From STC-113 sp964618565 (lineage in GTDB: Bacteria > Patescibacteriota > Gracilibacteria > BD1-5 > UBA2023), in assembly GCA_964618565.1 (NCBI GenBank), contig CAZUBA010000014.1:1-46364 (forward strand): DNA of 46,364 nt, read 5' to 3'. The notes under the pieces are model-generated. The model had not been told where the DNA came from. It saw nothing but the letters and a program-made list of their open reading frames with translations, and searched no databases. Below, piece by piece: positions 20,942 through 31,386 of the stretch; position 1 is the first letter of the stretch; each line of letters begins with the position of its first letter. The position numbers and the translations under genes are program-made.

Positions 20942-23404
20942 ATGGGATTGCTAGATGAAATAACAAATTGAAACCAACAAAATCCTCAAAAACCAGTTAA
21001 TCCACCATCCCAAAATCCACAACCTCTTAAGACTCCTGGATGATTGTTATGAGAAATCCTAGCGGCTCCGTTTGCTCCTGAGCCACAACCACAGATTCAA
21101 AATACAATTAATCCTGATTCTGCTCCAACTCAGATTTTCGCTCAGAATATCCAACCTCAAGCCACTACAGAGCAAAATCAAACAACTACATGATCAGTTC
21201 CGCCCCCCATTCAACCACCTCAACAGCCATGACAAAATCCAACTAAAAAAAATAAAGGAAACAGTGATTTCTCTAGAATATTCGGCTCTATTTGATTGGC
21301 TTGAGTTGTTTTATTTTCAGCTTTTTTGGCGTATGTGGTATTTAACCCTGATCAAGCGCAATTTTTCATTTCATTATGAATCGATCCGCAAGAAATCAAG
21401 AATCTGCTAGGCAAGCTAGTTGATTATTCTTTCTGATTATTGACATGAGCAGTATCGATAATTTCTCTTGTTTTTCTTTTTACTGCATTTGCAACAAAGA
21501 AAGAATACAAAAAGAAAAAAACGATAGCGACAATTATCTCGATATTCAGTATTATAGTCCTTTTCTGAGTAATATCATTTTGGGCTTGGCTTGTCACTAT
21601 AATCTGAGCAACTGATTATGTGAATACAAGATGAAACATCATTGTAAGGGATGCTGACATGATGAAGTCAGAAAAATTCAAAAATTGAATGGATGAAGTT
21701 ACTTCATTCGATAATGTCATTTGACCTGTGACACTACAGTATGACCTGAGCGCTAACGCAAGAAATGTTTCAAAAGCCATTGATATCACTTCTTATACGA
21801 TAGATTTTGATGGAGATTGAAAAGACGATAAGGTTTGAGTTAATCCTGAAAAAGATGCCGATATAATTTTCACTTTCGACAAGAAAAAATCATATGTTCC
21901 GAAATGAAAATATTTCTGAACGGAAAAGATAACTTGAAAAGAAAAAGAATATGATATGGAGCTTCCTGTTATAACCATTGTATGATTGGCGATACAATCT
22001 GAAAAAGATGATAGATTATGATGAAAAAGGCTAACTATTGATGTTTCAGACTTAAAAAAATTATGAAGGATGGATTTTTATCATGAAGATTCAACATGAA
22101 ATTTTTCTGATATCGCAGACAAATCTTATAATTGATCTGATAAATATTCTCCTCAAAAAACATTCAAGAACGAATCGCTTATTTGCATGCTTATAAAGAA
22201 TAATCAAAAAGATCCTGATTATTGCGATAAGATATTCATTGTTTGAGCAGAATGACAAAGTGACTTCTGATGAGTCATACTTACTGAAAAAGATCCGCTC
22301 AGTCCTCTGATAGTCAATTTCAGTTTCCAGCCGAAAAATAATGATACGGTCATTTCTTCATATCTATGGTCTTTTGACGATAACACTCAAGAAGATAAAG
22401 AAACGGTCGAACATGTATTTCTGGATTACTGAAAGCATAATGTTAAATTGGATCTGAAGCTTGCCAATTGAACAACTTCATCTTTATTTCAAGACATAAA
22501 TATCCAGAAGCCTCTGCTATTATCAAAACCGACATCTGATAATCCTTATGAAAACAATAATTCTCTAATCAGAATTACGGATAAATCATGAAAATCAGTC
22601 GTAGAATGAACTTATAAAAGAGACTTATCCATGTATCATTTAAAAGTAGGAATTCCGCTTACTCTTGATTTTGATGCCAGTTACGTAAAGGTTGACGAGA
22701 GGACTTATGATTTAGATAAGGTTGAATGGGATTTCAATGAGGATTGAAAATTTGAGAAATCATGAGAAAAAGTCAGTTATAACTTCCTGGAAAATAAGAA
22801 GTATACCATATTGATAAAATATACTTTTAATTCAAAATTGAGGAAAGATGTGCAGGTGATGGATGAAAAGATTGTAGTTGAAGCTGATAAAAAAGATATC
22901 GATGTTCAATTAAGCAGCACACAGGATTCCGATTACGCTCCTACCATAGTTCATTTCGATTGATCAGCGTCTCAGGTAAAAGAATGAACCATTACAAAAT
23001 TCACATATGATTTCTGAGAATGAAAAACTCCCGTTGATTGAGATGCCAAGCAAGATTACAGATATAGATTCCCATGAGAATATATGGTAGAATTTGCTGT
23101 CACAAAAGACGATTGAAGCAAGCAATCAATAAAGAAGAAGATTATCTTAAAGGAAAAATCCAAAGACGTCATAATCAATACTTCTGTTTCTTCCTGATAC
23201 ATCTGAAAGCAAATTGATTTTGACTCTGCAGGGTCAATCTGACAAATTGATGTATATTCTTGGGATTTCTGAGATTGATCTCGATCTTCAGAGCCTACAC
23301 CAAGTCATTCTTATAGCACAGCTTGAACATACCAAATTAAACTAACCCTTACTTTTGCAGATTGAGTAATCAAAAATTGATCAAAAACCATAATAGTAAA
23401 ATAA
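20942..23404 (+). CDS. PKD-domain membrane protein with Pro/Gln-rich cytoplasmic head
   Basis: The 820-residue protein has the reverse layout of its neighbour. A Pro/Gln/Asn-rich, probably disordered N-terminus (about 1-105) comes first. Three membrane segments follow (around IGLAGVVLFSAFLAYVV, GLLTGAVSIISLVFLFTAF and IISIFSIIVLFGVISFWAW), the last two joined by the basic KKEYKKKK. Then comes an extracytoplasmic region of about 550 residues with PKD-like units: FQPKNNDTVISSYLWSFDD, KVEWDFNEDGKFE, and a final canonical unit with YSWDFGDGSRSS and HSYSTAGTYQIKLTL. No signal peptide is expected. It ends 1 bp before the Mur ligase start. The family is not recognised beyond the PKD units; partnership with the upstream protein is inference. 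Confidence 0.83.
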
Positions 23405-23405
23405 T

Positions 23406-24692
23406 ATGAAAAAAATAATCTTATCTTTGTTATCGCTGATTGCAAAGAGAATAATAATTAAGCAAAAACCTTTTGTCATTTGAATTACATGAACAGTAGG
23501 GAAGACTACTGCAACTAATTTTGCATTTGAATTCCTTAATGATCTTTTTCCGTGACAGGTTTATAAATCAGAATTCGATTACAACTGAGAATTTGGCTTG
23601 CCATTGACTATATTGCAATCTAAAACACCAAACAGGAATATCATTCTTTGGATTTATGTGTTTCTCAAATGACTGTGTCTGTCGTTTAAGAAAAATTATC
23701 CTAGGTATCTTATCCTTGAATATTGAATCGACAGGATAGGGGAGATGCAATTTCTTGTAGACATCGTTAAGCCGAATATTTGAATTTTGCTTAATGTTTC
23801 TCCAAATCATGTCACGCAATTCCCTGATTATAACGATTATATAAAAGAAAAGATAACATTAGGGCTTAATTCGGATGTGCTTATATATAATGCGGATGAT
23901 GAAGTTCTCTTTGAGAATTTTAAGAATTCTATAAATGCCCATACATATTGAGCAAAAAACAAAATCTCTAAGATTTTAGCTGATAATATCGAATCAACAA
24001 TAGACTACCTTAAATTTGATGTGATTTTTTCTAAAGAACGCAATACACTAAAATATTCTCTTATCTGAAATCATCAGGTCTATAATATACTTCCGGTATT
24101 CTCTTTATCAAAGGTTTTACATGTGCCGTTAGAAAAAACTATAGAAATCTTATGAAAAATACAGGCCCAAAAATGAAGATGAACGATACTTAAGTGAGTA
24201 AATGAATCTTCTATAATTGATTGAAGTTATAACGGATGATATTTATCCATCTCTTCCTGAGTAAAATTCATGCAGAATTTGGATTCAAGCTATAATAAGA
24301 TGCTATTCTTGGGAGATATGAGAGAATTGTGACCAGAATCAAGGAAGCTGCATACCGATTTATCTTTGCTTATTGAAGAATGAAATATCAATTATGTCAT
24401 ATTGGTATGAGAGGAAATGAATAAATATGTTTTTGAAAGATTAGCCAGCTCATTATGAAGCCAAAAAGTTTTTTGGTTTAATAGCTCAAGATCCGCTTGA
24501 GAAAAAATTCAAGAAATCATCCTGAATAGCAAGGAAAAATCTGTTGTATATGTTAAGTGAAGCCAAAATACTATCTTCTTAGAAGAATGAATTAAAAAAT
24601 TCTTATTCAATATGCAGGATGTATCTAAATTATGTAGACAAAGTCCATACTGGCTTTCTATAAAGGAAGATTTTTTCTCTCAAATTCTCTAA
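23406..24692 (+). CDS. Mur ligase family protein, MurF-like, lacking the N-terminal substrate domain
   Basis: The 428-residue ATP-dependent ligase has a P-loop GITGTVGKTTATNF at only about residue 31. MurF enzymes place it near residue 110, after a UDP-MurNAc-binding domain that is missing here. It is preceded by a hydrophobic start (IILSLLSLIAKRIII). EYGIDRIGEM matches the central-domain Glu/Met region (EmG), followed by NVSPNHVTQF and NADDEVLFE. The C-terminal domain has DGSYNGGYLS and LGDMRELGPESRKLH, close to MurF (DxYNANP, LGDMxELG), and ends VYVKGSQNTIFLE, as in MurF (VKGSRxxxmE). It probably joins peptide to a cell-wall precursor, but MurT- or CapB-like alternatives also lack the N-domain. 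Confidence 0.8.
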
Positions 24693-24752
24693 TCACCTTT
24701 ACAAAATATTCTTAATTATTACAATTAGCCCATATTACATTAACTTTTACTT

Positions 24753-25001
24753 ATGTTTGCTGTAGCATTTTGAATTTATATACTTATTATGGTGCTTATC
24801 TGGTGATTTTTTTTAATCGCAAAAGTACATTTTTTTAAGTTCAAAGAATATAGCCAATTGATGGTTCCAACCACAAAAGCCATTATGATAGCTTTAATGA
24901 TGCTTACAGTTTTATGAGCTTATTTTGTTTACAGTATCTCTGGTTGACCTAAGGCACCGACTAAAACTGTTGAAGAGACTCAGGTGAATGAGGTTTATTA
25001 A
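24753..25001 (+). CDS. Small two-helix membrane protein
   Basis: The 82-residue ORF has two hydrophobic helices (about 5-25, GIYILIMVLIWGFFLIAK, and about 45-67, AIMIALMMLTVLGAYFVYSI) and a short acidic tail. It is broken by three TGA codons, so it is invisible to a standard-code search. No family is recognised. It lies between the Mur ligase and the nucleotidyltransferase-like gene on the same strand with short gaps, which supports its being a real gene. Confidence 0.7.
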
Positions 25002-25093
25002 TATCACAACCAAAATTTGTCTTTTTCCAAATTCTAAGTATATTAAATATAACTCATAAGGAGTTGTATTTTTTTTATTTATTTTTTTTGCTA

Positions 25094-26074
25094 ATGAGTT
25101 TTTGTATAGAAAGCGATAAGGAGAATGTTTTGAATTATTCAAGGATGGTAAAGAAAACTTCTGAAAGAAGAAATAGCCGGATTGCAGATTCGATTGATCA
25201 ATTATTGCAAAATCGAAAATGATATAGAAATAAGATCATAATGACAACCTGAAGCGATTGAAGACTGGAAAATAAATCACATGAATGACTGAGATCAAAT
25301 ATGGAATTTATAATTGTGGAAAAACCAGAATTGGAGATTTATTCCCAGCACCCAAAATCCGCTGAAGATCTATGTAGGGTAGTTTCCCGTAATGTCAGTT
25401 TCTTGCTCGATTGAATTGAGCTGAAAACCATCGGATCCGATAAGTTGATTTCATTTGAAAATGACAATAATCTTGTATTTCCGACTAGAATTTGGGACAG
25501 CCTTCCTGTATGGTGAAATAATGAGTTATACTCATGATTAAGAAGAATGGTTTCTGAAGAGATATTATCGAACAAGAAGCTGAGCACATATTTCAAAAAA
25601 AGACTGGATGTGCATAATAGGGCACAAAAAAATTGAAAATCAAATTTCAAAAATAAGAAGTTTGAAATGTATGATCTTGATAACAATCTATTATTCTATG
25701 ATCCTGAAAATGCAAATGAATGAGTTAAATATTGACCTCTGAGGGTAATCCAATATTCACTTGCTCTTGCACTTATGAGAAAAATCCGTAATATCTGAGC
25801 ACATCCTGATTTTATAGATTCTCTTCCGACAAATATACTTGATAGGTTGGATTTCTTTAAAGATAATTGATATGCAAAACTTTCACAATGAGAGATGGAT
25901 CATATTAAATATATCTATGCATATTTCTTAAAAATATATCATCAGTTACAATTTGAATATGCCTTTTCAGAAAAAACTGAATTTCTAATAACCAAAGATG
26001 ATTCTCAAGATATTAAGCAAATGCTTATTTATCTTTCAGAGAGCTTCTGAGTAGAAAAACTTTTAAAAACTTAA
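25094..26074 (+). CDS. Nucleotidyltransferase-like protein (uncertain)
   Basis: The 326-residue protein contains IIMTTGSDGRLENKS followed about 20 residues later by NMEFIIVEKPE. This resembles the GSxGRxE...(D/E)x(D/E) pattern of DUF294/GlnE-type nucleotidyltransferases, although the acidic pair after it is not canonical. The remainder is helical, with RVVSRNVSFLLDG, a basic stretch (NGKSNFKNKK) and YSLALALMRKIRNIGAHPDFIDSLP. No signal peptide. It precedes ychF by 10 bp. The family is not identified with certainty; the motif could also be coincidental. Confidence 0.6.
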
Positions 26075-26084
26075 TTTTTTAATA

Positions 26085-27173
26085 ATGAAAGTCTGAATAG
26101 TTTGACTTCCGAATGTCGGAAAGTCATCACTTTTTAATGTTTTAACAAAATCATACGCTGCAGATGCTCAAAATTTTCCATTCTGTACGATTGAACCCAA
26201 TACTTGAATTGTAAATGTAAATGATTACAGATTAGAGGCTTTGCAAAAGGCTGTAAATTGAGTAAAAATAGTTCCTGCTAATGTAGAATTCGTTGATATT
26301 GCAGGTATTGTCGAAGGTGCAAGCAAATGAGAATGATTAGGCAATAAATTCTTGGCCAACATAAGGGAGGCTGATGCAATTTTGCAAGTTGTAAGAGTAT
26401 TTGAGGATTCGAATGTTCATCATGTAAGCGGGAACGTTAATCCTAGACGTGATGCAGAAATAATTAATGCGGAACTTATTTTGGCTGATCTGGAAACTCT
26501 CGAAAAGAAAATTGGAGAAAATGAGAAAAAAGCCAAAAGTTGAGATAAGGAAGCCAAAGCTCGTCAAGAGATATTTGCACGCCTTAAGCCGCATCTGGAA
26601 TCTTGAAATCTGGCAATTACACTTGATTTGGATGAAGAGGAAAAGCTTCTCCTTAAAGACTTGTATCTTCTTACTTTCAAGCCATTTATTTATGCTTGTA
26701 ACGTAGGTGAAACTCAAATGAATCTTAAGGAATCTGATTTGAGGAATATCCTTTGAATAATCGATACCTCAATACAAGTTATGCCGATTAGCGTTAAGAT
26801 GGAGCTTGATATGATGGATTTTTCTCCGGAAGACAGAAAAGAATACTTGGAATGATATTGAATTACTGAAAATCCGACAGATAAATTGATAAAGGAATGC
26901 TACGATGCACTATGATTGCAATATTATTTTACAGCATGAGAAATCGAAGTAAGAGCTTGGACAATCAAAAAATGATGGAAAGCCCCACAAGCTGCTGGTC
27001 GGATCCATACGGATTTTGAAAAGAAATTCATTAAAGCGGATGTTGTGAATTGGAAAGATCTTGTAGATAATCTTGGTTGGGCAAAAGCTCGTGAGCATTG
27101 AAAAGTCAAAATGGAGTGAAAAGAATATGTAGTTCAGGACTGAGATGTAATGCTATTCAAATTCTGAGGTTAA
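26085..27173 (+). CDS. ychF: Redox-regulated ATPase/GTPase YchF (OLA1 family)
   Basis: The 362-residue Obg-related P-loop protein shows G1 in VGLPNVGKSSLFN (the first Gly is TGA). It also has the Obg-family segment FVDIAGIVEGASKGEGLGNKFLANIREADAI, a coiled-coil insert and the C-terminal TGS-like domain with LQYYFTAGEIEVRAWTIKKGWKAPQAAGRIHTDFEK. It binds ATP rather than GTP and associates with ribosomes. The length equals the family norm. It is the last gene of the plus-strand block and is followed by a terminator at about 27276. Confidence 0.97.
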
Positions 27174-27174
27174 A

Positions 27175-27264
27175 AAAATAGAAAATAGAAAATAGAATTA
27201 CCCGCCGGAGGCTCTGTCATTCCCGCGAAGGCGGGAATCTCCTATAAAATAGAAAATAGAAAAA
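27175..27264. repeat. Solo palindromic element flanked by AAAATAGA direct repeats
   Basis: A GC-rich element (27201-27242; core ATTCCCGCGAAGGCGGGAAT, palindromic) matches, on the opposite strand, the GATGACAGAGCC/GCGAGGA units of the 13.3-13.8 kb cluster. It is bracketed by AAAATAGAAAATAGA repeats (27175-27197 and 27246-27264), which look like a duplicated target sequence. It lies just after ychF, a typical site for REP-like elements. Confidence 0.75.
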
Positions 27265-27275
27265 CAAAAAATGAA

Positions 27276-27305
27276 AAATCTCTCGAGCAATCGGGAGATT
27301 TTTTT
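27276..27305 (+). terminator. Intrinsic terminator after ychF
   Basis: An 11-bp stem (AAATCTCTCGA / TCGGGAGATTT, one G-U pair, 4-nt loop GCAA) is followed by a T7 run ending at 27305. It ends the long plus-strand block. Confidence 0.85.
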
Positions 27306-27390
27306 GTCTTTAAAGCAATCTGTCTTATTACGCAGATAAATACCATATACTATAACCCTTTCGGTCGAAATGATAGTCTTAAAATATCTT

Positions 27391-27852
27391 TTATTTTATA
27401 TTCAATCCAAACTTCTCATTAACATCTGTTTCGATCTCTTTCTCTAATTTATTCATCTCTTCGTAATCTTCATCTGTCTCATGATCATATCATAATAGAT
27501 GTAAGATTGAATGAATCAGCAGCTTATATAATTCTTCCTCATCCTTTATTCAATATTCTGCGGCTTGCGATTCAATTTTGCTGCTTGATAAAATTATCTC
27601 TCAGGCTACAGTTTTTTTATCTACACCATCATAAGTATCAAAATAATGAAAACTAAGCACATCAGTCGTTTTATCGATTGTTCTGTATCATTTATTAAGT
27701 TCTCTTATCACCTCATCGGACTCAAAAATAATATTTATGACTCAATTTTGGGATTTCTCTACCTTCTTTTCAATAGTTTCAAAAATATTATCTATAACTT
27801 TTTTATTGCTATTCAATCGTATCGGCTTACTTATTATATTGTACTCGAACAT
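27391..27852 (-). CDS. ybeY: Endoribonuclease YbeY (rRNA maturation)
   Basis: The 153-residue metalloprotein has the UPF0054 signature LIHSILHLLGYDHE (H-x3-H-x5-H zinc site; the Gly is TGA). It also has the upstream TTDVLSFHYFD and VAGEIILSS motifs. It processes 16S rRNA 3' ends and helps ribosome quality control. The length is normal. It is divergent from the gene at 27946, with a shared 93-bp promoter region. Confidence 0.95.
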
Positions 27853-27945
27853 CTAAGAATGATTAATTATATGCTTACATTATGAAATAAATTTTATTTT
27901 TTTCAACATTTTTGCATAATGTAACTATACTTTTAATTTAAATGC

Positions 27946-28533
27946 ATGAATAGTGATAGAATAAATAAGATTTACCAATCAATAGAAAAATTAAAAAATG
28001 ACTTGAAAGCTGAATATGAGAAGCTGCAGGTCAAGTATGATTTTCTGATTAAAAACAAAAAAATCATATTTTCTGAAGAAATAAAATCATATCAGAAAAG
28101 CAGATTGAAAGAGAACGTTTTTTCTTATATCTTTACTGCCAACATTAAGAATCTCGTATCAGTGCCGTTTATATATTCTATTATATTTCCTGCTATATTT
28201 TTGGACTTAATCCTGACTATTTATCAATTCACAGCTTTTCCGCTTTATTGAATACCTAGAGTTTCCAGGAAAGAATATTTCGTTTATGATCGAAGATTCT
28301 TAAAATATCTCAATCTTCTCCAAAAAATAAATTGCCTTTATTGCTCATATGTAAATTGACTTTTCTTATTTTCCGTAGAGATATGATCTAGGACTGAACA
28401 ATATTGGTGCCCTATTAAACATTCAACAGGCGGATATGTTGAGGGAAGATACGCAAATCATTATGCAGATTATTGAGATCCCGATAAATTCAATGAAATA
28501 TTCAATGAAAATATATGCTTTAAAAAGAAGTAG
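27946..28533 (+). CDS. Conserved membrane-associated protein with Cys core
   Basis: The 195-residue protein has a coiled-coil N-terminus (about 1-45) and a hydrophobic region (SVPFIYSIIFPAIFLDLILTIYQFTAFPLYG, about 67-100). A conserved core follows: DRRFLKYLNLLQKINCLYCSYVNG, then RTEQYWCPIKHS. This CxxC...CPIKH pattern belongs to a conserved hypothetical family also present in proteobacteria; the function is unknown. The paired cysteines suggest metal or redox chemistry near the membrane. It is directly adjacent to the radical SAM gene (stop at 28533, start at 28534), so the two are likely co-translated. Confidence 0.75.
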
Positions 28534-29514
28534 ATGATCATATATATAGAAAAAGAAGCGCTTAAATACAATCTGACTTCTGAAATCTCAAATAAGTTTC
28601 CAGATGCAACGATACTTCAAATCTCGAACTATAAAAATATTTTTGATAAGAACATTTCCTTCAAAACAGAAAAAAATCTTATATTAGCCAAATTAAAATG
28701 AGATTGAATTTCAGAGACGCCAATTTGATATGCACCTGTAAAGAAGGCTTTTTTCTTCAAAACTAGTCTTAATTGTCCATTCAATTGCAGCTATTGCTAT
28801 CTGAAATGAGCTTTCAAAAATGCTTTTCAAGTCATATTTGTTAATTATGAAGATGTTGCCGCAAATATTGAGAATACGATATCACAGTTAAGAAATTCCT
28901 GATATAAAGATAAGATAATATTTTATGCTAGCGATTACTCTGATTCTCTCGCGACTGAAAATTTAACATGATTTCATAAATTTTTCATTCCATTTTTTGA
29001 GAAACATGAAAACGTCGAAATGGAAACCAGAACAAAATCTTCAAACATACATCCTCTTCTTTTATTATGATTTGCTCCAAAAAATACTGAAGTGGCATTT
29101 TCTCTTAATCCAAAACTCATAATTGAAAATCATGAAATCGGTTCGTCTGATTTGGATTCAAGAATAAGCTCTATCAATAAGCTTATGAGTTCTTGATTCA
29201 AAGTCTGACTTAGATTCTTGCCTCTTCTTCCCATAAATGATTATAAGAGGGTATATGATGAATTTCTTGATTATGTATTAGAAAAAATTGATTTGAAAAA
29301 AATCAATTCGGTTTCTGTTTGAAGCCTTCTGTATACCAAAGATGATTACCTGAAAATCTTAAAGAAGGAAAAAGATTCAGATTATCTATACCGTCTTACT
29401 GCTTTTGATGATTCTTTCATAAGAGCTCCTGTGGCCTTTAGAAATGAGATATATGCTTTATTTAAAGAAAAATTGGAGCATTTTAATATTTGTCTAGATA
29501 ATTATGAAAACTAA
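28534..29514 (+). CDS. Spore photoproduct lyase-like radical SAM protein
   Basis: The 326-residue enzyme has a 4Fe-4S motif CPFNCSYC (Cys 81, 85, 88) followed by YLKGAF...VIFVNYEDV, close to the SPL pattern CxxxCxYCYLQ...RVYVNLDEI. Further similarity is in METRTKSSNI (SPL: RFVTK). By motif comparison, the SPL H-atom donor Cys (EASCTSD in Bacillus) is Asp here (YASDYSD, about residue 134). It may therefore not repair spore photoproduct, and the organism is not expected to sporulate. It is flanked by the CxxC protein and an SDR that overlaps it by 11 bp. The substrate is unknown. Confidence 0.78.
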
Positions 29515-30136
29515 TATCCTGATTACTTGAGTTTCATCTTGAATTTGAAATCATCTTGCAATTAATCTGATGGAGGAATTCAATATTTATTGAGTCTCAA
29601 GGAGAAGGCCTCCTGTGTCTGATATTATTTTCCACAGCCTTGATCTCACAGATTTCGATAAAATTTCAGAATATACAGAATCAATTAAATGAATAGATTT
29701 TGATGCTGTAATTTTTAATGCTTGAGTTGGATATTTTGATAGATTTGAGAATATGAGCTCTGAAGAGATAATGAACACTATTAACCTTAATTCAATTTCG
29801 CCTATCATTTTCCTGAATTCATTATTGCCGCATCTTTCCAAAAAAACAAAAATAATCTTCATCTGAAGCGTTGCATCAAAAAAATTCTATAAATTCTGAA
29901 CAGTATACCAAGCTTCAAAATTTGCCTTGAGATGATTTGCAGGAAGCCTTAAAAATGAAATAAAGCAGAAAGTTTACTTGTTGAATCCATGTTTCGTAGA
30001 TACTAATTTTTTTGAAAATGAAAGAATTGGGATAGAAATCAAATGATGATATAAAGAAACTAAGCTAGAGGCCATTTATGAAGTCATCGAGAACATTCTT
30101 GATTGAAGTGAAAACAGATTTGAAATCGATTTATAA
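29504..30136 (+). CDS. Short-chain dehydrogenase/reductase
   Basis: The 210-residue Rossmann protein has the cofactor motif TGVSSGIG, in which all three Gly codons are TGA. It also has FNAGVGYF (NAG motif), the catalytic Ser in FIGSVAS and YQASK (Tyr-x3-Lys). The C-terminal half is short (classical SDRs are about 250 residues), with NPCFVDTNFFEN in the usual PGxVxT position. SRRRPP after the second strand has basic residues, suggesting NADP(H). It overlaps the end of the SPL-like gene by 11 bp, so the two are translationally coupled. The substrate is unknown. Confidence 0.88.
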
Positions 30137-30397
30137 TTATTTAAGCTCTTCTTTTCTTATAGCTTCTATGTGAATTGCTTCCCAAGCATTTTTAATCAGT
30201 TCTGAGCTCAAGCCGTTCTCAGCTCATAATTTTATTCTGTCTGCCAAAACCTGCTGCCAGCGGTCAATCTGAATGATCTCAATATTATTCTCTTTTTTAT
30301 AAATTCAGATCTTTTCAACAATAGAAAATCTCTCTCATAGCAATTTGATGATTTCTTCATCAATATTATCGATTTGCTTGCGCCATTCTGTTAACAT
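30137..30397 (-). CDS. Chorismate mutase type II-like protein (AroQ fold)
   Basis: The 86-residue all-helical protein resembles AroQ chorismate mutases: WRKQIDNIDEEIIKLLGERFSIVEKIGIYKKENN carries the Arg, Asp and Arg/Lys positions of helix 1, and RWQQVLADR and ELIKNAWEAIHIEAIRKEE the later helices. The family converts chorismate to prephenate, yet no other aromatic pathway gene is in the window. It abuts the end of the convergent SDR with no gap. The activity is an inference from fold similarity. Confidence 0.8.
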
Positions 30398-30802
30398 ATT
30401 AATAAGTTTTATTATATTTTTAACATTTTATATATAATATTTTTTTTACAACTTTTTTGACATAATTATTTTATATGATATTCTCCATGCATTGTTTTTT
30501 AACATGGATTTTTCATGTTAAGATTTGCAGGATACCAAGTATCTTGAACAGATTTTGATTTACGATTATCTTAAACACTCATGAAAAGTTGTTGTTATTG
30601 ATAATGCTATATAGCTGTCGATAATACAATTTCTAATTGATGCTTCAGCTTGAAATACTTTTTATAAACTAAGCATTGATACTTCCTTCAAGTTGATCCT
30701 GATGCATTTTTGATGTAAGTAAATTTGATGAATGTGTTTTTAATTAATCTGCTAATATATTTTTATATTGATCCTTTAGTTATTATTTTAAAAAAATTTC
30801 TT
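30398..30802. other. 405-bp intergenic region with a possible gene remnant
   Basis: No intact gene is seen. From 30504 one plus-strand frame reads coding-like text (DLQDTKYLEQILIYDYLKHSGKVVVIDNAI and more) up to about 30720, but with internal TAA and TAG stops. It could be a decayed gene or chance. The rest is AT-rich and should contain the promoter of the gene at 30803. Confidence 0.4.
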
Positions 30803-31360
30803 ATGAAAAATTTCCTAAACTGACTTAAAAAATGAGCATGATTCTGAGCTTGAATGCTATTGATTATAGCCACTTGAGTTGCAGCATACCAATTCACAAG
30901 TTATCTTGATGTGCCTGATGCAATTTCTGGGCAAACCCTTACCAAAGATGGTTTCAATCAGGTTTTGGCAAACGTCAGAGATTTGAATACAAAAGTAAAT
31001 AGCATTTGATCATGATGAGATATCATTTGTCCTGCTTGATTTACTTCCATCGGCTCATGATGATATCAGCTATGATGCCTGCGAAATACAGCACAATGAC
31101 CTACTGCCTGCAATACTGCGATTTCAAACTGCTTCAATCTCTATTGATGAATTCTTCCTTCGTATGATATGGCACATATTGCATTCAATAGCTTTGCCTT
31201 AAATCTTACAGACGAAAAAACAAATTACGAATGGGTAGATTGAGGGCTTTGGGATGGCTGAAGCCCATGAAATAAGTGCTCAACCATAGCGCCGTGAGAT
31301 TATCCGTCCTGAAGATTATATGATTCAACCGCTTATTACAGATGTTTCATTCCTAGATAG
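30803..31360 (+). CDS. Short membrane-anchored surface protein, family unknown
   Basis: The 185-residue protein has an N-terminal membrane helix (about 10-30, GAGFGAGMLLIIATGVAAYQF) and a linker with SGQTLTKDGFNQVLANVRDLNTKV. A Cys/Trp/Tyr/Gly-rich exported domain follows (GCLRNTAQ, GGLWDGWSPGNKC, ending YYRCFIPR). The N-terminal plan (helix, then D...LT...(W/F)N.V......) is shared with the next gene, implying a common anchor on different heads. The C-terminal domain resembles small disulphide-rich lectin-like folds, but I cannot name it. Ten or more TGA glycines. Confidence 0.75.
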
Positions 31361-31386
31361 TTAAAATTAACATTAAGTATTATATT

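Noticed and set aside
30504..30723. A real gene in the 30.4-30.8 kb gap
   Set aside because: The coding-like frame has TAA and TAG inside and no family match; kept only as a possible remnant.
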